Assembly (NCBI GenBank): GCA_031552765.1
Contig: JAVBME010000046.1
Coordinates: 1 to 19,899 of the forward strand
Length of the DNA: 19,899 nucleotides
Reading direction: 5' to 3'
Source: JAVBME01 sp031552765
Lineage (GTDB): Bacteria; Bacillota; Negativicutes; Acidaminococcales; JAISLQ01
Of the stretch, positions 14,514-19,899 are shown one piece after another (within the stretch, counting starts at the first letter, position 1; every line of letters begins with the position of its first letter). The notes under the pieces were generated by a model. The model was given only the letters and a program-made list of their open reading frames with translations. It was not told where the DNA came from and did no database searches. A program made the translations under genes and the position numbers.

Positions 14514-14741
14514 TTTATATCGCCCTTCCGAAGATATCCGAAGATAAATGAAAATTTTAGTGCTATTAATATTGGCGTAAAAAAAATAAACTCCTATCTT
14601 GACAAAAATAATTTTTTGTCTTTGACAAACGAACCGAAATGGCACAGGTTTGATTTTGCTTGCAGGCGGAGTTTTGAAAACTTATGTTTGTTAACGAATG
14701 AGACAAAAGACCTAAATTTTATGTATACAAAGCTAAGGGGT
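14514..14741. other. Gap between divergent HD-GYP-type gene and flgM operon
   Basis: No gene is seen here. Two TTGACA boxes (14599-14604 and 14622-14627, plus strand) lack a matching -10 box. GACAAAAA and TTTTTTGTC (14601-14620) form an AT-rich dyad. A tandem CCGAAGATA lies at 14528-14546. GTTAACGAATG at 14690-14700 matches the first 11 bases of the TetR operator, but the second half-site is missing. Confidence 0.4.
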
Positions 14742-14768
14742 TAATTTTTTAGTAGGTTTTGTCGATAG
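14742..14768 (+). promoter_or_regulatory. Sigma-28-like promoter of the flgM operon
   Basis: TAAT-N15-GTCGATAG matches the sigma-28 consensus TAAA-N15-GCCGATAA with a correct spacer and 6 of 8 bases in the -10 box. Transcription would start near 14775, about 50 bases before flgM. FlgM is the anti-sigma factor for sigma-28, so such a promoter would make a feedback loop. Confidence 0.6.
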
Positions 14769-14823
14769 TAATTATAGATAAACGGCGACTATAAATAAAA
14801 TGAAGTAGGACAGAGGTGTTATT

Positions 14824-15126
14824 ATGCACATCAATCCGGCTGATTTGCTCAACAGTGTAAAGGCATATCAGGATCAAGGCGGTCAGACAAGGAAGGCGAC
14901 CGTTGAAGTAAAAAAGAACAGCCACCTGCAACGTCCGGACGAGGTGATCCTTTCCAACCGCGGAGCGGAACTGGGCGCGGTAGCCAATAAGGTGCGCGAA
15001 GCCAGCGATATCCGCCAGGATAAGATAAAGGAACTCGCCGAGAGGGTGCAGTCAGGCAATTATTATGTTAACGCCTATGATATAGCCTCCAAAATCATCG
15101 ATACCCACAAAGGTATTCTAGGATGA
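14824..15126 (+). CDS. flgM: Anti-sigma-28 factor FlgM
   Basis: A 100-residue protein, normal for FlgM. The N-terminal half is polar and probably disordered; the C-terminal half (DEVILSNRGAELGAV, then IRQDKIKELAERVQSGNYYV and AYDIASKII) is the helical sigma-28-binding part. FlgM holds sigma-28 inactive until the hook is complete. It leads the late flagellar operon behind a sigma-28-like promoter, and its stop codon overlaps the flgN start codon in ATGA. AGAGGTG precedes the ATG. Confidence 0.93.
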   Translation: MHINPADLLNSVKAYQDQGGQTRKATVEVKKNSHLQRPDEVILSNRGAELGAVANKVREASDIRQDKIKELAERVQSGNYYVNAYDIASKIIDTHKGILG

Positions 15127-15626
15127 CTGAGGCTTGGCGGGAACTGCTGGATCTTTTTGAACAGATGAGCGTTTGTTACGAGCAGATGATCGCGCTGGCC
15201 GAAGAAAAGCGCAACGCCCTTATAAATGTAAACGTCGAGGCTGTAAACCAGATTATCAGCAAAGAAGAAAAGCTTGTCAAAGAGATCGGCGTTTTGGAGA
15301 ACGACCGTTTGGAGATCGTCGAGCGCATCGCCAGGGAAGGCGGCTGGACGGACAACAAGATAAAACTTCTTGATCTTGTGGAAAGGGCCCCGGAGGAAGT
15401 TTCCGACGAGATGAAAAAGGTCGGCCAAAGACTGGCGGACATAGTCATGCAGATTGCTCTATTAAATGGAATTAATAACAATCTTCTCAAACAGGCCATG
15501 CATATCATTGAGTACAACATCAATGTCTTATCCCAGGCGCAGGCTTCACCCGTATATGGTGCGGGCGGAGGGACGCAGCCGGAGGGAAAAAGCGCGGGGC
15601 TTAGTTTTTTAGACCGCAAGGTCTGA
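15123..15626 (+). CDS. flgN: Flagellar export chaperone FlgN
   Basis: A 167-residue, mostly helical protein of FlgN length. It has heptad-like helices (LLDLFEQMSVCYEQMIALAE; IISKEEKLVKEIGVLENDR) and a polar C-terminal tail. FlgN holds the hook-filament junction proteins FlgK and FlgL in the cytoplasm and delivers them to the flagellar export gate. It overlaps flgM by four bases and precedes flgK, which fits this assignment. Sequence conservation is weak in this family, so position supports the name. Confidence 0.88.
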   Translation: MTEAWRELLDLFEQMSVCYEQMIALAEEKRNALINVNVEAVNQIISKEEKLVKEIGVLENDRLEIVERIAREGGWTDNKIKLLDLVERAPEEVSDEMKKVGQRLADIVMQIALLNGINNNLLKQAMHIIEYNINVLSQAQASPVYGAGGGTQPEGKSAGLSFLDRKV

Positions 15627-15662
15627 GGATTGTTATTTTTTATTGCCGAAGGAGAGTTTTAC

Positions 15663-17954
15663 ATGATATCTACTTTTACCGGTCTGAATACATCTAAACT
15701 GGGTATCTTTGTCAACCAGAAATCTTTATACACTGTCGGACATAACATAGCCAATGCTGAGACAGCCGGTTATTCGCGCCAGCAGGTTTCTAACGTTACG
15801 ACAAATTCTATAAAATTGTGGGGAAAGACCTATCCTTACCAACTGGGAACAGGCGTTGACATCCAGTCGGTAACACGGGTACGCGACTTTCTCGTTGACC
15901 GGCAGGTCTGGAAACAGACGGCGACTTACGGCTATTTCCAACAGCTCAATGGCATCCAGTCTACTATAGAGACGATTTTTACCGAGCCGTCCGATACCAA
16001 CTTCCAGGCGACTTTGGATAAATTCTGGACATCGGTGCAAAATGTGGCCTCCAATCCGGCAGATACCGGTTGCCGCACGACCATGCGCCAGTCGGCGGTC
16101 GATCTTGTCGACCTGATAAACACCTGCGCCAAACAAATGGGCGACCAGGTAACGAGTATAAACGAAAACCTTGCCAAAAATGTGAACAGGATAAACCAGA
16201 TAAATGAAGAGATACTCACTCTCAACAAGCAGATAGTCCTGATAGAGGCCAATGGCAGTATGGCAAACGACCTGCGTGACCGGCGCGACCTGATGGTAGA
16301 CGAACTGTCCTTGCTGGCGCGCGTTAGTGTGAATGAAGATGAAAAAGGCAATTATAATGTAAGCGTAGCCGGTCAAGTGCTGGTCGACGGCATGGCGACA
16401 ACCAAATTGTCGGTTTATGAAAACAAGAATCTAGATCTATATAAACTTTACGGCTACCAGACTATGGACGTCAGGACAAATACCATACCGCCGATAAATG
16501 TCAATTTTACCGACGGCGCCATGGCCGGCCTTATCGAAGGGCGCGACTCTGATAAGCAGGGTTTGCTCGCTTATATGAACATGCTCAATGACATATCAAA
16601 GTCGCTGCTGTGTGATTTCAACCAGATTCATAAAGAAGGCATGGGCCTAGATAACTCCACCGGATTGAATTTCTTTGGCGAGCAGGGTGTACAGTATGCC
16701 GGGTTGCCGGCAGTGACCAATCCGATCACCGGCGCGGCGGGCATGGCTCTCTTTGGTTTTGACCCAGTGACGGCCGGCGCCAACAATTCCGAGAGAAACT
16801 GGATACACTACCTTAAGGTAAACGATGTTTTCTTTGACCCTACAAGCGGCCTCGACATGATCGCCGCCAAAACGCTGGCCGGTAATGTGGAGATAGCTCT
16901 TTCCACTTTGAACCGTGTGAATACGGCCGCGCCGGATACCGGTCTGCCCGCCGACCAGGCCAAGATAAGCTTTGTCGGACAGTCTACGATGGTATTCAAA
17001 GGGCCGTCGCAGTCTAATGTGCAAATAGAAGTTATGGGCATGGATGCGGACGGTTACATTACCAGCGCACGGTACACGCTGGACGGCGGCGCTACCTGGC
17101 TAAACGCCAGTGTAAACACCGAAACAGGCACCAACCGGCTGGTCCTCAAAGGTACAAATCCTTATGAATATAATGTAGAAGTTCAGATAGACAGAAAGAC
17201 CAATGACAACAGTCTGGCTGTCGGCGACACTTATGATTTGGTGCTTTATCCTAAAACCGGTGGCGCGGCTGAGCTGGTAAACAAACCTTTTGCGCGTTAT
17301 GACAGCAAGGTCACAAATACCTTCACGCTTATCAATGCCGGCGTAAACGCTACGACCGGAGAAGTAACGGCGCTGAACTTTTCGCTGGACGGCGGCACGA
17401 CGACCGCTGCTGCCACTCTGGTGGGAGCAAATACCGACAATACGGCCAATATTTACCGTATAACCGGTACTTTGCCTAGCGGCGAAGCTTATGATTTTGA
17501 AGTGCAAATAAAGCATGACCGGGGCAATACTGTGAATGACCAGTATGTTTTCAAATTGCCGCCGGGCGACGCCGCCAGCGACAATGCCGTGCGGCTGGCC
17601 GAATTTTTGAAGTACGGCGCTAAATCGGATAAGGTAGCCAGCTATTCCAAATATATGAGCGACGATAATTATAAACCCGCGCTGGGCGATAAATCCATCG
17701 ACGCCTGGTACAACGAAGGATTGGGCGACTTGGGCGTGCAGACCCAGACCAGCTATAGCATGTGGATGAACCAACAGACTTTGGTCGACCAGATAGTGAC
17801 GGTCCGCTCCAATTATAAGGATGTAAGCCTCGATGAAGAGATGACCAACATGATAATGTTCCAGAAAGGGTATAATTCTAATGCCCGTATGCTTACGACA
17901 ATAGACGAAATGTTGGACAAGCTTATCAACGGCACGGGCCGGGTAGGACTATAA
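15663..17954 (+). CDS. flgK: Flagellar hook-associated protein 1 FlgK, enlarged
   Basis: A 763-residue FlgK, clearly longer than the 507 of B. subtilis and 553 of Salmonella. The conserved N terminus has VGHNIANAETAGYSRQQV, and the C terminus has MTNMIMFQKGYNSNARML, the paired helices of the D0/D1 core. The extra length lies in the exposed middle, where two related modules (about 459-530 and 559-634) each contain a LDGG turn, a Y-x-x-EVQI strand and a final D/Q-Y strand. FlgK forms the first junction ring between hook and filament. ATG 15663 follows AAGGAGAG (15649-15656); an upstream in-frame ATG at 15630 lacks such a site. Confidence 0.95.
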   Translation: MISTFTGLNTSKLGIFVNQKSLYTVGHNIANAETAGYSRQQVSNVTTNSIKLWGKTYPYQLGTGVDIQSVTRVRDFLVDRQVWKQTATYGYFQQLNGIQSTIETIFTEPSDTNFQATLDKFWTSVQNVASNPADTGCRTTMRQSAVDLVDLINTCAKQMGDQVTSINENLAKNVNRINQINEEILTLNKQIVLIEANGSMANDLRDRRDLMVDELSLLARVSVNEDEKGNYNVSVAGQVLVDGMATTKLSVYENKNLDLYKLYGYQTMDVRTNTIPPINVNFTDGAMAGLIEGRDSDKQGLLAYMNMLNDISKSLLCDFNQIHKEGMGLDNSTGLNFFGEQGVQYAGLPAVTNPITGAAGMALFGFDPVTAGANNSERNWIHYLKVNDVFFDPTSGLDMIAAKTLAGNVEIALSTLNRVNTAAPDTGLPADQAKISFVGQSTMVFKGPSQSNVQIEVMGMDADGYITSARYTLDGGATWLNASVNTETGTNRLVLKGTNPYEYNVEVQIDRKTNDNSLAVGDTYDLVLYPKTGGAAELVNKPFARYDSKVTNTFTLINAGVNATTGEVTALNFSLDGGTTTAAATLVGANTDNTANIYRITGTLPSGEAYDFEVQIKHDRGNTVNDQYVFKLPPGDAASDNAVRLAEFLKYGAKSDKVASYSKYMSDDNYKPALGDKSIDAWYNEGLGDLGVQTQTSYSMWMNQQTLVDQIVTVRSNYKDVSLDEEMTNMIMFQKGYNSNARMLTTIDEMLDKLINGTGRVGL

Positions 17955-17972
17955 TAAGGTAGGTGCGAATAG

Positions 17973-18884
17973 ATGCAACGCATAAGTACGCAAAACATGA
18001 GTTACCAATACCTGGGCGATTTGAACCGCGCCTTGGTGAAACAAAATAAAATGCAAGAGCAGCTGTCAAGCGGTCGTACGCTCAACAGGGCGTCAGACGA
18101 CCCGATAAGGATAACAAGAAGCCTCAGGCTGCACAGCTCTTTGGCGCAAAATGACAAATATACCAGTAATTCTTATGATGCGCTGTCTTTTATGCAAAGT
18201 ACGGACGACGCCTTGCAGACAATGAGCTCCGCTTTGATCAGGGCCAAAGAGATAGTCGTGGGCGCGGCCAATACCGGTACCCTTACCGCCGACGAATTGA
18301 AAGCTTACGGCCAGGAAGTAGATCAACTTGTCAATACCTTGCTGGACGCCGCGAACACCCGCGTGGGCGACCGGTACCTTTTTGGCGGGCAGATGGACCA
18401 TAACCAGCCTTTTGAACGCAATCCGGACGGTACGGTTAGCTTTTTCGGCGATAATAATTATATTTCTATGCGTTTACAGGCTGGCGGCGTCAACCCCGAC
18501 CAGGACGCTATAAATGTGACCTGCTCAGAAGCTTTTGGTACGGATTTGCAAATGTTCAACGAATTGAATGAAATAGCCAAAAAACTCAAAGACGGTGATG
18601 TCAGCGGCATTTGGCTGTCCAATGTGGCGCTGGCCAATATTGACAAGAACCATTCCCGCGTGCTGAACGCAGATGCGGCGTTAGGAGCGCGCATGAATTC
18701 TTTTAATATGATGAACAATATGCTATTGGGGCGCGATACGATAATCCAGGCCGACATCAGCATGAATGAAGATACGGACTACCCGAAGGCGATATCTGAT
18801 TATAAGCTGTGGGAAAACATTTATAACGCTTCGCTTAAAGTTGGTGCGAAAGTTTTACCTATGTCACTGGCGGATTTTGTATAA
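17973..18884 (+). CDS. flgL: Flagellar hook-associated protein 3 FlgL
   Basis: A 303-residue protein of normal FlgL length. The N terminus (RISTQNMSYQYLGDLNRAL, then QLSSGRTLNRASDDP) and the C terminus (YNASLKVGAKVLP) are flagellin-like coiled ends. FlgL forms the second junction layer between FlgK and the flagellin filament. It begins 18 bases after flgK with AAGGTAGGTG upstream. Bacillus has yviE after flgL; here fliW follows directly. Confidence 0.95.
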   Translation: MQRISTQNMSYQYLGDLNRALVKQNKMQEQLSSGRTLNRASDDPIRITRSLRLHSSLAQNDKYTSNSYDALSFMQSTDDALQTMSSALIRAKEIVVGAANTGTLTADELKAYGQEVDQLVNTLLDAANTRVGDRYLFGGQMDHNQPFERNPDGTVSFFGDNNYISMRLQAGGVNPDQDAINVTCSEAFGTDLQMFNELNEIAKKLKDGDVSGIWLSNVALANIDKNHSRVLNADAALGARMNSFNMMNNMLLGRDTIIQADISMNEDTDYPKAISDYKLWENIYNASLKVGAKVLPMSLADFV

Positions 18885-18897
18885 TATATAGTATAAT
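18880..18897 (+). promoter_or_regulatory. Possible promoter of fliW-csrA
   Basis: Two overlapping-spaced TATAAT boxes (18880-18885 and 18892-18897) sit in an AT-rich stretch at the end of flgL. No clear -35 box is seen, so an extra promoter is only possible. Confidence 0.3.
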
Positions 18898-18915
18898 ATA
18901 ATAGTGATCTGAATA

Positions 18916-18939
18916 AACGGCTGGCTAGTGTCAGCCGTT
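18916..18939. other. Hairpin between flgL and fliW
   Basis: AACGGCTG and CAGCCGTT form a perfect 8-bp stem with an 8-base loop. No T-run follows, so it is not a standard terminator. It may be a processing or mRNA stability element that sets fliW-csrA levels apart from flgK-flgL. Confidence 0.5.
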
Positions 18940-18969
18940 CAGTATATCCATATGGAAGGGGTCTTTTCC

Positions 18970-19461
18970 ATGTTAATAAACACGGTCAGATTTGGCGAAA
19001 TAGAGGTAGCCGAACGGCAGGTATTTACTTTTGAAAAAGGTTTGCCCGGTTTTCCGGACGAGCGGGAGTTTGCCTTTTTGCCTCATGACGACAAAACCGA
19101 TGACAAGCCGTCTTTTGCCTACCTGCAGTCTTTGCAGACGCCGGAGCTGACATTCCTCCTGGCCGACCCGTTTGCTTTTTTCCCCGACTATGAGTTTACC
19201 ATTGATGATGAAACAGAATTGAGTATAGGTACCTCGGCCAGCAACCTGCCGATGGTTTGGTCTATCGCTATGGTGCTCAACAAAGTTGAAGACATGACAG
19301 TAAACCTGGTGGCGCCGGTGCTGTTCAATGTGGAAAACAGGCAGGCGGTGCAAATGATACTGGATAACAATAAATACACTACCAGGCACCGTTTGTTCCC
19401 GGAAGGAACAAAAGCTATGGGTAGCGGCGAGGAGGCGGACAATGCTGGTACTCAGCCGTAA
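18970..19461 (+). CDS. fliW: Flagellar assembly factor FliW
   Basis: A 163-residue protein counted from ATG 18970. It has the FliW blocks TVRFGEIEV near the N terminus, FEKGLPGFPDEREF and FLLADPFAFFPDYEF. FliW binds either flagellin or CsrA; when flagellin leaves by export, FliW binds CsrA and relieves its block on flagellin translation. GGAAGGGG (18954-18961) lies eight bases before ATG 18970, and an earlier in-frame ATG at 18928 falls inside the hairpin stem. It overlaps csrA by 20 bases, which suggests coupled synthesis of the two partners. Confidence 0.94.
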   Translation: MLINTVRFGEIEVAERQVFTFEKGLPGFPDEREFAFLPHDDKTDDKPSFAYLQSLQTPELTFLLADPFAFFPDYEFTIDDETELSIGTSASNLPMVWSIAMVLNKVEDMTVNLVAPVLFNVENRQAVQMILDNNKYTTRHRLFPEGTKAMGSGEEADNAGTQP

Positions 19462-19672
19462 GATAAGCGAAAGCATCAGGATCGGCGACAACATCGTCAT
19501 CCGGGTGGCGGATGTGCGCGGGGATATTGTGCGTATCGCTATAGATGCGCCGCGGGAGGTGAAAATCTACCGCGGTGAAGTGTATGACTCTATTATAGAA
19601 GCCAACAAAGCTGCGGTAGTTGCTTTGCCGGACAATGGGCTTTCTTTGCCGAAACCGCAGAAAGCTGACTGA
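19442..19672 (+). CDS. csrA: Carbon storage regulator CsrA
   Basis: A 76-residue RNA-binding protein with the full CsrA fold: MLVLSRKISESIRIGD, then VRIAIDAPREVKIYRGEVY. The RNA-binding positions Leu4 and Arg44 are kept. CsrA dimers bind GGA motifs in mRNA leaders and here probably repress translation of the flagellin gene that follows. The start lies inside fliW, with GAGGAGG (19429-19435) as its ribosome site, which itself contains GGA and could allow autoregulation. The C-terminal tail past residue 60 is a little longer than in E. coli CsrA (61). Confidence 0.96.
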   Translation: MLVLSRKISESIRIGDNIVIRVADVRGDIVRIAIDAPREVKIYRGEVYDSIIEANKAAVVALPDNGLSLPKPQKAD

Positions 19673-19687
19673 TATAGGACTAAAGTA

Positions 19688-19719
19688 GCATGTTTTTCTA
19701 ATAGCACTGAAAAGTATGC
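19688..19719 (+). terminator. Possible weak terminator after csrA
   Basis: GCATGTTTTTC and GAAAAGTATGC form an imperfect 11-bp stem with two non-Watson-Crick positions, followed by an A-rich then T-containing stretch. It lies between the csrA stop codon and the flagellin promoter. Function is doubtful. Confidence 0.3.
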
Positions 19720-19740
19720 AAAAATTTTATTAAAATCGCT

Positions 19741-19767
19741 TAAGTTAAATAAAATAACGGGCGATAT
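19741..19767 (+). promoter_or_regulatory. Sigma-28-like promoter of the flagellin gene
   Basis: TAAG-N15-GGCGATAT closely follows the sigma-28 consensus (TAAA-N15-GCCGATAA/T) with the right spacing. The start point would be near 19774, giving a leader of about 120 bases. Confidence 0.75.
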
Positions 19768-19807
19768 ATTATTTGAAAGCAGGGCAAAAAAGCGGAACTA
19801 GTCCCAC

Positions 19808-19885
19808 GGCCGGGGAAACGGCCCGCCGCCCAAGGAAAACAATAAGAAAAAAGAGGGCAAGGATGCCCGCTTAAATTCAAGGAGG
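19808..19885 (+). promoter_or_regulatory. Flagellin leader with likely CsrA binding hairpins
   Basis: Hairpin 1 has arms GGCCG (19808-19812) and CGGCC (19819-19823) with loop GGGAAA. Hairpin 2 has GGGCA (19855-19859), loop AGGA, and TGCCC (19864-19868). Both loops present GGA, the core of CsrA sites. The ribosome binding site AAGGAGG (19879-19885) adds a third GGA. This matches the known B. subtilis hag leader, where an upstream hairpin and the ribosome site are bound together by CsrA. Confidence 0.75.
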
Positions 19886-19894
19886 AAGAAAAAA

Positions 19895-19899
19895 ATGGC
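19895..19899 (+). CDS. hag: Flagellin, first codons only (cut by window end)
   Basis: ATG at 19895-19897, followed by GC, starts nine bases after AAGGAGG. Only Met and the first two bases of the next codon lie in the window. The name rests on context: csrA immediately upstream, a sigma-28-like promoter and a long leader with CsrA-type hairpins are the hallmark of the major flagellin gene. Confidence 0.75.

Noticed and set aside
1..19899. CRISPR array, tRNA, rRNA or prophage genes
   Set aside because: No regularly spaced repeats, cloverleaf-like sequences, rRNA segments or phage-type genes were seen in the window.

Overview
The window looks like chromosome of a flagellated, Gram-negative-type (diderm) Firmicute, most likely a member of the Negativicutes. 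The right half follows the Bacillus-type late flagellar order (comF, flgM, flgN, flgK, flgL, fliW, csrA, flagellin). The left half carries an Aas/LplT lysophospholipid-salvage pair that is typical of bacteria with an outer membrane. The taxon is an inference from gene content; no rRNA or other marker is present.

Region 1 (1-5450) is a lipid-remodelling cassette. It holds a membrane CREST-type (alkaline ceramidase-like) hydrolase, a TetR regulator, a fused acyltransferase/acyl-ACP synthetase (Aas) and the lysophospholipid flippase LplT. Three copies of a GTTAAC-based palindrome sit on the two promoters, so the TetR protein probably represses both the hydrolase gene and its own operon. The cassette is bracketed by two diverged copies of a roughly 285-290 bp intergenic element (71-354 and 5509-5799). 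Each copy can fold into one long imperfect hairpin and neither appears to code for protein. This repeat is the least explained structure in the window. Its right-hand copy lies between two identical 29-bp terminator-like palindromes that belong to the convergent genes lplT and ppdK.

Region 2 (5906-10870) holds pyruvate phosphate dikinase (minus strand), a divergent sigma-54-dependent activator (plus strand), and a convergent SpeD-like protein (minus strand) that has lost the residues needed to make and use a pyruvoyl group.

Region 3 (10988-13859) holds the RecD2 helicase and a ComFC-type phosphoribosyltransferase, both on the plus strand. An HD-GYP-type protein on the minus strand (13911-14513) sits where Bacillus has yvyF.

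Region 4 (14742-19899) is the late flagellar operon. A sigma-28-like promoter precedes flgM, and flgM, flgN, flgK, flgL, fliW and csrA follow in close order. A second sigma-28-like promoter drives a flagellin gene of which only the first codons are inside the window. The flagellin leader contains hairpins that present GGA in their loops, as expected of CsrA binding sites. Flagellin, FliW and CsrA therefore probably form the partner-switching feedback loop known from Bacillus subtilis. FlgK is unusually long and carries two tandem related modules in its variable domain.
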